DNA from: Streptomyces tsukubensis
GTDB lineage: Bacteria; Actinomycetota; Actinomycetes; Streptomycetales; Streptomycetaceae
NCBI RefSeq assembly: GCF_009296025.1
Contig: NZ_CP045178.1
Span: forward strand, 5,704,001 to 5,768,000
DNA length: 64,000 nt
Direction: 5' to 3'
The stretch's first letter is position 1. Each line of letters starts with the position of its first letter. Below the pieces are notes generated by a model, which was given only the letters and a program-made list of their open reading frames with translations, was not told the DNA's origin and searched no databases. Positions 17,090 to 25,345 of this stretch are shown piece after piece. Both the position numbers and the translations under genes were made by a program.

Positions 17090-18319
17090 CTACTGAACAG
17101 TGACGATCCGGACGTCCGCGTGATCGCTCGGCTCCCGCGCCGCCTCCGGGGCCGGCCTCCGGTGGCCGTCGTCGGCCGTGCCGTCCGCCGGCCCGTCCGG
17201 TGGCTCCGAAGGGCTCGGACGCGCGTGCCCGGACGCCGGGCCGCCCGTCTTCCGCCATCCCTCGCCGAATCCGTCCGCGTTCCACGAGCGGCCCGCGTAG
17301 GAGACCCGTTCGATGCCGAGCGTCGACGAATGCGCCACCGCCCACTGTGCGACCTCCCAGCCGCGCCGAGTCGCCCCGTCGCCACCCGTGAGCCGCGCCT
17401 CGCGTACCGGTACGACCACGACCCGCCCCGGCCTCAGGGCCTTGGCCCGTGGGACGCCGCCCGTGGGACGGGCTCCCGGCCCCGTGTCCGAGGCTTCCGG
17501 TGTCCCCGCCGGAGCCGACGCGGGCGCGGCGCCCTCGACCTCCGTGCCGCCCGCGGCGGAGGGCGTCCCTGGCGCCCGCGCCACCGCGGGTGAACCGTGG
17601 GGAGCGGGCTCCACCGGCGGAGTCTGAGGCCTTCCCGGGACGCGGGTGCCCGCGGCCCCGGTCCAGGTGCCCGGCAGTACTCCCTGGCCGAAATCTCGGA
17701 CCAACGCGGCCCGTACGGTGCCGGGATCGCCCGCCGCACCCTCGCCGCCCTGGCAGGAGAGCGAGGCCGCGGCCCGCCCGGTCAGCGCGGCGGAGAGCGC
17801 CGCCGCGTCCGGCTCGTGCTTCGCGTACGCCTTGGGGAAACCGCTGTGCTGTACGCGCTGCGCGGCCACCGTCAGCGGCAGCCGGGAATAGCCGGGGATC
17901 TTCGCCAGGAGGTCGTAGAAACGGCCCGCCGCGTACACCGGGTCCATGATCTGCCCGGTCGTGCCCCACCCCTGCGAAGGACGCTGCTGGAAGAGGCCGA
18001 GAGAATCCCGGTCGCCGTGCGGGAGGTTGCGCAGCCCCGACTCCTGAAGGGCGGTGGCCAGCGCGATGGTCACGGCGCGTTCGGGCATGCCGCGAGAGGT
18101 GCCGACCGCGGAGATCGTCGCCGCGTTTATCGTCTGGTCCGCGTCGAACTCGTAGGAGGCGCGCCCCTTGTCGGTGGAGACGACCTCACAGTGCGGCAAG
18201 GCCGCGGAGCCGGACAGGTACTGCGTCACCACGTAACAGGCGAGGGCCAGCAGAACCGTCGCGGCGGCCCCCAGACGTAAGAGGCGGCCACGCCGAAAAG
18301 GGATGAAAAGCTCAGGCAC
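17090..18319 (-). CDS. membrane-anchored exported protein, conserved in actinobacteria
   Basis: This product of about 410 residues has an N-terminal transmembrane anchor (LLRLGAAATVLLALACYVVTQYL), then a folded region with ATISAVGTSRGMPERAVTIALATALQESGLRNL and SLGLFQQRPSQGWGT, reminiscent of lysozyme-like folds. A Pro/Ala-rich linker (~220-300) and a C-terminal part with WEVAQWAVAHSSTLGIERVSYAGRSWNAD follow. Databases often call relatives heavy-metal transporters, but the sequence shows no transporter features. The GTG at 18319 is preferred; ATG at 18358 is possible. It is divergent from dapE across the foldback repeat. Confidence 0.8.
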   Translation of the reverse strand: MPELFIPFRRGRLLRLGAAATVLLALACYVVTQYLSGSAALPHCEVVSTDKGRASYEFDADQTINAATISAVGTSRGMPERAVTIALATALQESGLRNLPHGDRDSLGLFQQRPSQGWGTTGQIMDPVYAAGRFYDLLAKIPGYSRLPLTVAAQRVQHSGFPKAYAKHEPDAAALSAALTGRAAASLSCQGGEGAAGDPGTVRAALVRDFGQGVLPGTWTGAAGTRVPGRPQTPPVEPAPHGSPAVARAPGTPSAAGGTEVEGAAPASAPAGTPEASDTGPGARPTGGVPRAKALRPGRVVVVPVREARLTGGDGATRRGWEVAQWAVAHSSTLGIERVSYAGRSWNADGFGEGWRKTGGPASGHARPSPSEPPDGPADGTADDGHRRPAPEAAREPSDHADVRIVTVQ

Positions 18320-18367
18320 GCCCCAAAGGTAGCCGAGGTCACCGTCAGGTCTCGGCAAGCTGGCGAG

Positions 18368-18432
18368 TTAGGGGTCCTCGCAATAGGGGAGTCCGATCAG
18401 GCCGCGGGGGCCCCTACCGCAAGGACCCCTTA
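18368..18432. repeat. short foldback repeat upstream of dapE
   Basis: ttaggggtcctcgcaatag (arm 18368-18389) pairs imperfectly with the arm 18411-18432, which ends aaggacccctta; the 21-base middle contains gccgcgggg. Both arms belong to the repeat family whose full copy is at 50482-50649. The element ends 11 bases before the dapE ATG and so overlaps its leader. Confidence 0.7.
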
Positions 18433-18443
18433 GGGTCGTGGTC

Positions 18444-19550
18444 ATGCAGGAAACCCTCCTTGACCTCAGCCTTGACGCCGCCGAGCTGACCGCCCGGCTT
18501 GTCGACCTCACGTCGGAGAGCGGCCATGAGGGGCCGCTGGCCGACGCGGTGGAGAGCGCGCTGCGCGCCCTGCCGCACCTCACCGTCGACCGCCACGGCA
18601 ACAACGTCGTGGCCAGGACGGACCTCGGCAGGTCCGAGCGGGTCATCCTCGCGGGACACATCGACACCGTGCCGATCGCGGACAACGTCCCCTCGCGCCT
18701 CGACGCCGACGGGCTGCTCTGGGGGTGCGGTACCTGTGACATGAAGTCCGGCGTCGCCGTACAGCTGCGGATCGCCGCCACGGTGCCCGAGCCCGACAGG
18801 GACCTCACCTTCGTCTTCTACGACAACGAAGAGGTCGCCGCCCACCTCAACGGCCTCGGCCACGTCGCCGAGGCCCACCCGGACTGGCTGGCCGGTGACT
18901 TCGCCGTCCTGCTCGAACCTTCCGACGGCCAGGTCGAGGGCGGCTGTCAGGGCACCCTGCGGGTACTGCTGCGCACCAAGGGCGAGCGCGCCCACTCCGC
19001 ACGCTCCTGGATGGGTTCCAACGCCATTCACGCGGCCACACCGATCCTGAACCGGCTCGCCGCGTACGAACCGCGCTACCCGGTGATCGACGGGCTGGAG
19101 TACCGCGAGGGACTCAACGCGGTGAAGATCGAGGGCGGAGTCGCGGGCAACGTGATCCCCGACGAGTGCACCGTCACGGTCAACTTCCGCTACGCGCCCG
19201 ACCGTACGGACGAGGAGGCGCTCGCCCACGTCCGTGAGGTCTTCGCGGACTGCGGGGTCGAGGAGTTCGTCGTGGACGACCACAGCGGAGCCGCGCTGCC
19301 CGGCCTGTCCCACCCGGCCGCCGCCGCCTTCATCGAAGCGGTGGGCGGCACCCCGCAGCCCAAGTACGGCTGGACGGACGTCTCCCGCTTCAGCTCGCTC
19401 GGGGTCCCCGCGGTCAACTACGGCCCCGGCAATCCGCACCTCGCCCACAAGCGGGACGAGCACGTGGACACCGCCAAGATCCTCCTGGCCGAGGAGCGGC
19501 TGCGCTGGTGGCTGACCGGACCCGCGCCCTTGGCGGGGGACGGCGCGTAG
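18444..19550 (+). CDS. dapE: succinyl-diaminopimelate desuccinylase
   Basis: A zinc-dependent M20-family amidohydrolase of 368 residues that releases L,L-diaminopimelate from its succinyl form. Metal-binding motifs are GHIDTVP (His72), CDMKSG (bridging Asp99) and DNEE (Glu129-Glu130), with a late His in NPHLAHKRDEHV. The dimerisation domain occupies about 180-290. ATG at 18444 is preferred; GTG at 18438 is an alternative. The foldback repeat lies directly upstream. A LOG-family gene follows on the same strand. Confidence 0.93.
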   Translation: MQETLLDLSLDAAELTARLVDLTSESGHEGPLADAVESALRALPHLTVDRHGNNVVARTDLGRSERVILAGHIDTVPIADNVPSRLDADGLLWGCGTCDMKSGVAVQLRIAATVPEPDRDLTFVFYDNEEVAAHLNGLGHVAEAHPDWLAGDFAVLLEPSDGQVEGGCQGTLRVLLRTKGERAHSARSWMGSNAIHAATPILNRLAAYEPRYPVIDGLEYREGLNAVKIEGGVAGNVIPDECTVTVNFRYAPDRTDEEALAHVREVFADCGVEEFVVDDHSGAALPGLSHPAAAAFIEAVGGTPQPKYGWTDVSRFSSLGVPAVNYGPGNPHLAHKRDEHVDTAKILLAEERLRWWLTGPAPLAGDGA

Positions 19551-19670
19551 GACATCCGGCCGCCCGTCACCCTTGGTTACGCCCGGCTTCACTCCTGTGG
19601 ACCTACGCTGAACACGCGGTCCGCGACACGAACGCGGTCCGCGGTACGACCTCGGTGGAAGGAGATGTTC

Positions 19671-20420
19671 ATGGGCAGTCCGGAAGGACAGGGACGGCTG
19701 GAGGAGCAGCGACTGGGGTCGGTGGTGCGGCGGAGGGACCAGGTGCAGTCGGGTACGACGGACCAGCGGCTGCTCGACTCCGACGGCGCGGACACCGCCT
19801 GGGTCCACACGGATCCCTGGCGGGTCATGCGGATGCAGTCGGAACTGGTCGACGGTTTCGGCGCGTTGGCCGAACTCCCGCGTGCCATCAGTGTGTTCGG
19901 CTCCGCCCGTACACCCGTCGACTCACCCGAGTACGCGGCGGGGGTGCGCATCGGGAAGGCGCTGGTAGACGCCGGTTTCGTCGTCATCACGGGTGGCGGT
20001 CCCGGCGCGATGGAGGCCGCCAACAAGGGGGCCAGGGAGGGCGAGGGCGTATCGGTCGGCCTCGGTATCGAGCTGCCCTTCGAGCAGGGTCTGAATCCAC
20101 ATGTCGACATCGGCGTGAACTTCCGCTACTTCTTCGTGCGCAAGATCATGTTCGTGAAGTACGCCCAGGGGTTCGTGGTCCTGCCAGGAGGGCTCGGCAC
20201 ACTCGATGAACTGTTCGAGGCGCTCACCCTCGTACAGACCAGGAAGGTCACCCGCTTCCCGATCGTCCTCTTCGGCTCCGCCTACTGGGGCGGCCTCGTC
20301 GACTGGCTGCGCGACACCGTCGTCGCGCAGGGCAAGGCGTCGGAGAACGACCTCGCGCTGTTCCACGTGACGGACGACGTGGACGAGGCGGTCGCCCTGG
20401 TGACGAAGGAAGTTCCCTGA
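19671..20420 (+). CDS. LOG family (TIGR00730) protein, probable nucleotide 5'-monophosphate phosphoribohydrolase
   Basis: The 249-residue protein has the Rossmann motif TGGGPGAMEAANKG (108-120) and the family signature PGGLGTLDE (172-180), the active-site loop of cytokinin-activating LOG enzymes once misnamed lysine decarboxylases. It likely hydrolyses nucleoside monophosphates to base plus ribose phosphate. The N-terminal ~65 residues are an extension with RLGSVVRRRDQVQSGTTDQRLLDS. The ATG at 19671 sits six bases after AAGGAG; the ATG at 19665 is too close to it. The mycobacterial dapE region has the same neighbour. Confidence 0.88.
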   Translation: MGSPEGQGRLEEQRLGSVVRRRDQVQSGTTDQRLLDSDGADTAWVHTDPWRVMRMQSELVDGFGALAELPRAISVFGSARTPVDSPEYAAGVRIGKALVDAGFVVITGGGPGAMEAANKGAREGEGVSVGLGIELPFEQGLNPHVDIGVNFRYFFVRKIMFVKYAQGFVVLPGGLGTLDELFEALTLVQTRKVTRFPIVLFGSAYWGGLVDWLRDTVVAQGKASENDLALFHVTDDVDEAVALVTKEVP

Positions 20421-20479
20421 CGGGGACTCCCCATGAGCGGGACTCCTGACGGGAGATCCCGAACTCTCTCGCCGGTGTT

Positions 20480-21340
20480 TCAGGCGAGCCCCCGGCGGGC
20501 GACCGCCGGGGGACGGTGGCCCGCGATCGAGGCCACCATGTCGAGGACCTGGCGGGTCTCCGCCACCTCGTGCACGCGGTAGACCTGCGCGCCCAGCCAG
20601 GCGGAGACCGCTGTCGTGGCCAGCGTCCCGATGAGCCGCTCCTTCACGGGGCGGTCCAGCGTCTCGCCCACGAAGTCCTTGTTGGAGAGCGACACCAGCA
20701 CGGGCCACCCGGTGGTGGTCATCTCGTCCAGCCTCCGCGTCGCCTCCAGCGAGTGCCTGGTGTTCTTGCCGAAGTCGTGCCCCGGGTCGATGAGTACGGA
20801 CTCACGCGCCACACCCAGCTCCACGGCGCGCTCCGCGAGGCCGAGAGTGACCCGCAGGATGTCGGCGACCACGTCCTCGTAACCGACCCTGTGCGGCCTC
20901 GTACGGGGCTCCGCGCCGCCCGCGTGGGTGCAGACGAGACCGGCCCCGTGGCGCGCGGCGACCTCGGCGAGTTTCGGATCGACGCCGCCCCACGCGTCGT
21001 TCAGCAGATCCGCACCCGCCTCGCACACCACCTCGCCCACCTCGTGGCGCCAGGTGTCGACGCTGATCACCACGTCGGGGAAGCGGCGTCTGACCTCGGC
21101 GACGAAACCCACGGTGCGCCTGACCTCCTCCGCCGCGGACACGTCCTCGCCGGGGCCGGCCTTGACCCCGCCGATGTCGACGATCGCGGCGCCCTCGGAG
21201 ACCGCCTGCTCGACCCGGGCCAGCGCCGGCTCGTCGCGGAAGGTGGCCCCCTGGTCGTAGAAGGAGTCGGGGGTCCTGTTCACGATGGCCATGACGACCG
21301 GCTCATGGGCGGCGAACTCGCGCCTGCCGAGACGCAGCAT
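20480..21340 (-). CDS. folP: dihydropteroate synthase family protein
   Basis: A pterin-binding TIM-barrel protein of 286 residues. Conserved motifs are VMAIVNRTPDSFYD, VDIGGVKAGPG, ISVDTWR, LNDAWGG, IDPGHDFGK and SNKDFVGE, which in true DHPS bind pterin pyrophosphate and p-aminobenzoate. It resembles the FolP2 class, whose mycobacterial member is reported not to complement DHPS activity, so the folate role is not certain. It is convergent with the LOG-family gene. Confidence 0.85.
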   Translation of the reverse strand: MLRLGRREFAAHEPVVMAIVNRTPDSFYDQGATFRDEPALARVEQAVSEGAAIVDIGGVKAGPGEDVSAAEEVRRTVGFVAEVRRRFPDVVISVDTWRHEVGEVVCEAGADLLNDAWGGVDPKLAEVAARHGAGLVCTHAGGAEPRTRPHRVGYEDVVADILRVTLGLAERAVELGVARESVLIDPGHDFGKNTRHSLEATRRLDEMTTTGWPVLVSLSNKDFVGETLDRPVKERLIGTLATTAVSAWLGAQVYRVHEVAETRQVLDMVASIAGHRPPAVARRGLA

Positions 21341-21482
21341 CCCGTGAAGCCTCCGTGTTTCCTGTGTGTTCTGTGCGGGTGGGTCGCCTGTGACCTTAAC
21401 CGTCGGTCGCGCATGGCACGATCGGACCCGAAGGATTCAGGGACGACGTCACTGTGAGATTCCGAGCGTGGGGACCGGGGAA

Positions 21483-22082
21483 ATGGTCTTGTTTTGGTTC
21501 TTGGTCATCGCGCTGGTCGTGGTGGTCGGCGCGGTCACCCTCGCCGTACTCGGCGGCGGTGAGGGCGCCGCGCTTCCCGACGCCGCTCCGGAGCGGCTCT
21601 CGGACCCGCTGCCGGACGACCGGCCCGTGGAGCGGGCGGACGTGGAGTCGCTGCGCTTCCCCGTGACGCTGCGCGGATACCGCATGGCCGAGGTCGACGA
21701 CGCACTCGCCCGGGTCGGCGCGGAACTGGCCGAGCGGGACGCGAGGATCACCGAGCTGGAGACGGCGCTCACGGGCGCCGTCGGGGCCGCGGCGCGGGGC
21801 AGGGGCCCTGGAGCTGCCGCGGCACCGCTTTCCGGGCCGTACGGGCGGGAGGACGCGCCCTACTCGTACGAGCAGGGAGGCGAAGCGGACCCGTACGAGC
21901 AGGGAGGCGAACCGCAGCCGTACGAGCCGAGGGGCGCGTCGCCCTCATCCGGGCAGCAGGGCGGTCCCGAGCCCCGTCGGTACGGGCAGGAGGGCGAGCC
22001 CGGCCGGTACGAGCGGGGCAGCCGCGGCACCTCCCCGCGGGCCGACGAGCGTGGCGACGGCACGGAGGGCGAGCAGCGGTGA
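21483..22082 (+). CDS. DivIVA-domain membrane protein
   Basis: The 199-residue protein has an N-terminal transmembrane helix (VLFWFLVIALVVVVGAVTLAVLGG) followed by a DivIVA-type motif (FPVTLRGYRMAEVDDALARVGAELAERDARITELE) that probably forms a coiled coil. The C-terminal ~90 residues are low-complexity with PYEQGGE repeats. It may tether polar-growth or envelope machinery. The ATG at 21483 has cgggga upstream. It overlaps the glycosylase start by GTGA; the same pair occurs in mycobacteria. Confidence 0.85.
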   Translation: MVLFWFLVIALVVVVGAVTLAVLGGGEGAALPDAAPERLSDPLPDDRPVERADVESLRFPVTLRGYRMAEVDDALARVGAELAERDARITELETALTGAVGAAARGRGPGAAAAPLSGPYGREDAPYSYEQGGEADPYEQGGEPQPYEPRGASPSSGQQGGPEPRRYGQEGEPGRYERGSRGTSPRADERGDGTEGEQR

Positions 22083-22711
22083 ACACCGGCACCGTGGAGG
22101 GGCCCGACGGCAGGCTCCGCTGTCCCTGGGGCCTCTCGGCCCCTGAATACCTCGCCTACCACGACGAGGAATGGGGCCGCCGGGTCCACGGCGACGACGC
22201 GCTCTTCGAACGGCTGTCACTTGAGGCCTTCCAGTCCGGCCTCTCGTGGATCACCATCCTGCGGCGCAGGGAGAACTTCCGCGCCGCTTTCGCCGGCTTC
22301 AAGATCGCGGCGGTCGCCGAGTTCACCGGCGAGGACAGGGAGCGCCTTCTCGCGGACGCGGGCATCATCCGCAACCGCGCCAAGATCGACGCCACCCTCG
22401 GCAACGCCAGAGCCCTCGCGGACTGGGCCCCGGGTGAACTCTCCACCCTCATCTGGTCGTACGCCCCTGCTCCTGGCTCCCTCCCCGCCCCGCGCACCAC
22501 GGACGACGTACCCGCGATCACCGACGAGTCCACGGCCCTGTCCGGCGCCCTGAAGAAACGCGGGCTGCGCTTCATCGGCCCCACCACGGCCTACGCGCTG
22601 ATGCAGGCCTGCGGCCTGGTCGACGACCACCTGGTGGCCTGCATCGCGCGCGGCGCGGCGGGGCGTGCGGGGAAGGGTGGAGACCGGGGCGCCGGGCCCG
22701 AAAAGCCTTGA
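22079..22711 (+). CDS. tag: DNA-3-methyladenine glycosylase I
   Basis: A base-excision repair enzyme, 210 residues, that removes 3-methyladenine. The zinc-snap ligands are present: Cys in RCPWG, His in YLAYHDEEWG, and the C-terminal pair in DDHLVACIARG. The helix-hairpin-helix-like core LEAFQSGLSWITILRRRENFR and GIIRNRAKIDATLGNA are typical. The GTG overlaps the previous stop, so expression is coupled to the DivIVA-domain protein. The C-terminal extension after ACIAR is short and Gly-rich. Confidence 0.93.
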   Translation: MNTGTVEGPDGRLRCPWGLSAPEYLAYHDEEWGRRVHGDDALFERLSLEAFQSGLSWITILRRRENFRAAFAGFKIAAVAEFTGEDRERLLADAGIIRNRAKIDATLGNARALADWAPGELSTLIWSYAPAPGSLPAPRTTDDVPAITDESTALSGALKKRGLRFIGPTTAYALMQACGLVDDHLVACIARGAAGRAGKGGDRGAGPEKP

Positions 22712-22720
22712 GATCAGGCC

Positions 22721-23521
22721 CTAGCGACCCAGGTAGTGGGGGGCCGCCTTGTCGATGAAGGCCTGTACGGCGATGGCGTGGTCCTCGGACGCGCCGGCCA
22801 GGGACTGGAGTTCGTCCTCCTTCTCCAGCGCCTCGTCCAGGGTGCGTGAGGCGCCGAAGTCCAGGGACTCCTTGAGCGCCGCGTAGGCCACGGTGGGTCC
22901 GGCGGCGAGGCTCTTCGCGAGTTCCACCGCCCGTGCAGGCAGATCGGCCGCGGGCACGACCTGGTTGGCGATCCCCAGCTCGTACGCCTCCTGCGCCTTC
23001 ACCCCGCGCGGGAAGAGGAGCAGGTCGGTGGCGCGGGAACGGCCGATCAACCGGGGCAGGGTCCACGAGATGCCCGAGTCGGCGGTGAGCGCGACACCTG
23101 CGAACGAGGTGTTGAAGGAGGCGGTGTCGGCGACGATCCGGTAGTCGGCGGCCAGGGCGAAACCGAACCCCGCGCCCGCGGCCACGCCATTGACGGCGGC
23201 CACGACCGGCTTCCGCATCCCGGCCAAGCCCTTGGCGATCGGGTTGTAGTGCTCGGCGACCGTCGACATGGTCGAGCCGGAGCCCGACGCGCGGTCGGCT
23301 GCGAGCGAACCGATGTGCTCCTTGAGGTCCTGGCCCACGCAGAACGCGCGCCCGGTCGCGGTCAGCAGCACCGCGCGGACCGCCTTGTCGCCCGCGGCGG
23401 CCAGCACCGCCTCCCGCAGGGCCACCTTCGCCTCGGTGTTGAGCGCGTTCATCGCATCGGGGCGGTTGAGGGTGATCGTCGCGAGTCCATCAGCCACGTC
23501 GTAGAGCACGGTCTCTGCCAT
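22721..23521 (-). CDS. enoyl-CoA hydratase/isomerase (crotonase) family protein
   Basis: The 266-residue crotonase-fold protein carries the oxyanion-hole segments AFCVGQDLKEH and AVNGVAAGAGFGFALAADYRI. The second catalytic region reads LTADSGISWTLPRLIG; Asp before SG is as in PaaG-type isomerases rather than the Glu of classical hydratases, so a ring-opening or isomerase role in fatty or aromatic acid degradation is possible. It ends ten bases from the convergent tag gene. Confidence 0.85.
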   Translation of the reverse strand: MAETVLYDVADGLATITLNRPDAMNALNTEAKVALREAVLAAAGDKAVRAVLLTATGRAFCVGQDLKEHIGSLAADRASGSGSTMSTVAEHYNPIAKGLAGMRKPVVAAVNGVAAGAGFGFALAADYRIVADTASFNTSFAGVALTADSGISWTLPRLIGRSRATDLLLFPRGVKAQEAYELGIANQVVPAADLPARAVELAKSLAAGPTVAYAALKESLDFGASRTLDEALEKEDELQSLAGASEDHAIAVQAFIDKAAPHYLGR

Positions 23522-23894
23522 GGTGGGGTTCCCCCTCGGCTCGGGCGTCCCGCCGCGCCTCGGCGCACGACGGTGTACGCCGCCATCATCGCCGCCCGCC
23601 GCGCGGAGGGCGCATGACGGAGATCACCCGCTTCAGGAAGGCTGGACGCGGATGTGACCTGCGTCTAACAAAAGTCGGGCCGAGGGCCGTGTGAAGCGGA
23701 GCAGTATCGCAGTCACATCGCCGAATTGGGTGGTTTTGCTCAAGCGCGTTGCGCAAGCGATGCCGGCTGATGTTGGTCATCGGGTGCTGCCATGCGGGAT
23801 AATGACCTGGAAGCAATGTGTTCGATGCCGGTGACACAGCGCCTGTCATGGGGCCGCCGGCTGCGATGAGCTGGTTTCAGGAAGGGGAACGAGC
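23522..23894. other. gene-free divergent promoter region
   Basis: This 373-base interval separates the crotonase gene from the DUF3117 gene. It holds ttgcgcaa at about 23749 within a partially symmetric stretch, and a possible rightward promoter with TTGGTC near 23774 and GATAAT near 23799 (spacing about 19). No gene is seen. Confidence 0.4.
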
Positions 23895-24062
23895 ATGGCG
23901 GCCATGAAGCCGCGGACGGGCGACGGCCCGCTCGAGGTGACAAAGGAGGGGCGGGGCATCGTCATGCGCGTTCCGCTCGAAGGCGGCGGTCGACTCGTCG
24001 TCGAGCTGACCCCGGACGAGGCCGACGCACTCGGCGACGCGCTGAAGAAGGTCGTTGGCTGA
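23895..24062 (+). CDS. DUF3117 small protein
   Basis: A 55-residue protein, MAAMKPRTGDGPLEVTKEG at its start and TPDEADALGDALKKVVG at its end, matching the highly conserved actinobacterial DUF3117 family (Rv1211-like). Ribosome-site aagggg lies upstream. The function is unknown; the near-invariance of the family suggests a basic cellular role. It is followed at once by a very strong terminator, so it is a stand-alone transcription unit. Confidence 0.9.
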   Translation: MAAMKPRTGDGPLEVTKEGRGIVMRVPLEGGGRLVVELTPDEADALGDALKKVVG

Positions 24063-24083
24063 GCGGGAAGCGCCATACCCTTT

Positions 24084-24125
24084 CCACTGCCCCGGCACCG
24101 TACACATACGGTGCCGGGGCAGTGG
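24084..24125 (+). terminator. perfect 19-bp hairpin terminator
   Basis: The arm at 24084-24102 (ccactgccccggcaccgta) pairs perfectly with 24107-24125 across a four-base loop, 22 bases after the DUF3117 stop. This is one of the strongest terminators in the window. Confidence 0.85.
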
Positions 24126-24470
24126 CATGCGGGGCCGCGGTCGAGGGACGGACAGCGGCCCAGCGGCCCAGCGGCGGGCACTGTGCGCCCGGGGGCGCGA
24201 TCCCTGAGGCGGTGGACCGATCCCCGGACATCGAGATCCCCGTGCGCGGCGATCCCCGTGCGCGGCGATCCTCGTGCACCGGGATCACCGGATCCCTGGG
24301 TCACCGGACCCCTGGGTCACCGACGCCGGGATCACCGGATGCCTGGATCCCCGTACGCGGCGGTCCTGCGGCATGACGGTCCCGGACGTGGCGACGGTGC
24401 GGTGTACGGCCCTGAGCGGGCCCACAGGGGTGTGTGGGGGCGTGCGGGAGTGTATGGGGGAGCGCGGGGG
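24126..24470. repeat. gene-free stretch with degenerate tandem repeats
   Basis: Between 24225 and 24365 short units such as gatccccgtgcgcggc and ggatccctgggtcaccg recur in imperfect tandem arrays. The remainder, to 24470, is G-rich with runs like tgtgggggcgtgcggg. No gene is seen. The stretch separates the DUF3117 unit from the methyltransferase stop codon. Confidence 0.6.
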
Positions 24471-25103
24471 TCAGCGGGTGACGGCGCAGAGCAGGCCGTC
24501 GCCGACCGGCAGCAGCGAGGGCACCAGGTCCTGGCTCTCCCGCACGGCTCGCACCAGCTCACGCAGCCGCACGACCTCGGCGGGCTGCGGTCCGGAGTCG
24601 ACCGTGCGGCCGTCCGCGAAGACGCCCTCGAAGCAGACGAGGCCGCCCGGACGCAGCAGGCGCAACGATTCAGCGAGGTAGTCCAGGCATTCGAGCCGGT
24701 CGCCGTCGCAGAAGACGAGGTCGTAACCGCCGTCGGCAAGGCGGGGCAGCACTTCGAGTGCGCGGCCGGGGATGAACCTGGCCCTGTTGCCCGCGAAACC
24801 GGCCGCCCGGAAGGCCTGCCTGGCGAACTGCTGGCGTTCCGGTTCGGGGTCCACGGTGGTGAGGACGCCGTCGGGGCGCATGCCGTGCAGCAGATGGATG
24901 CCCGACACTCCGGTCCCCGTGCCGATTTCGGCCACCGCTTTGGCGCCCGTCGCGGCGGCGAGCACGCGCAGCGCGGCGCCTGTACCTGGCGACACCGAAC
25001 GGAGCCCCGCGTCCCTGGCCCTGTCCCTGGCCCAGCGCAGTGCTTCGTCCTCGGCGACAAAGGCGTCGGCGAACGCCCAGCTCGTCTGCTGGTTGCCGGT
25101 AAT
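24471..25103 (-). CDS. O-methyltransferase with apparent ATT start
   Basis: An SAM-dependent O-methyltransferase (family 3), 210 residues, with AEIGTGTGVSGIHLL (SAM loop), VDPEPERQQFAR and VFCDGDR. The conserved family N-terminus TSWAFADAFVAEDEALRWARDRARDAGLRSVSPGTGAAL continues upstream of the only canonical start, a GTG at 24995, and no ATG, GTG, TTG or CTG occurs upstream before the in-frame stop at 25184. An ATT at 25103 lies seven bases after AGGAG, so it is the best start. The gene is divergent from sigE, as Rv1220c is from mycobacterial sigE. Confidence 0.85.
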   Translation of the reverse strand: MTGNQQTSWAFADAFVAEDEALRWARDRARDAGLRSVSPGTGAALRVLAAATGAKAVAEIGTGTGVSGIHLLHGMRPDGVLTTVDPEPERQQFARQAFRAAGFAGNRARFIPGRALEVLPRLADGGYDLVFCDGDRLECLDYLAESLRLLRPGGLVCFEGVFADGRTVDSGPQPAEVVRLRELVRAVRESQDLVPSLLPVGDGLLCAVTR

Positions 25104-25345
25104 GGCCCTCTCCTGTCCCCGTGGTTGCCTGGCCGTGACTGTATCCGTTGGCGGCGGGAACCCGCAGATGGGACCGGGCGTTCAGAGGGGGTGGCGGAAA
25201 ACTTCGGGGGGAGCGGATGGAACGCGAAGGGAAAGCAGACCTGGACCGCACACCGCTTTTCCGGTACGGCCGGGGCGGGAGTGCAGGGTGGGAAGTACCA
25301 AATTCACGTAAAAACGCTTATCCGGAGCTAACGGGCGAGGTGGCT

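Noticed and set aside
17090..18319. Heavy-metal transporter label for this protein
   Set aside because: It has one membrane anchor and no metal-binding or transport motifs; a label from automatic annotation is not supported.
24225..24365. Possible CRISPR or REP array
   Set aside because: Repeats are short, degenerate and without regular spacers or cas genes.
24995..24997. GTG near 24995 as methyltransferase start
   Set aside because: It would delete the conserved N-terminal helices and has no clear ribosome site.
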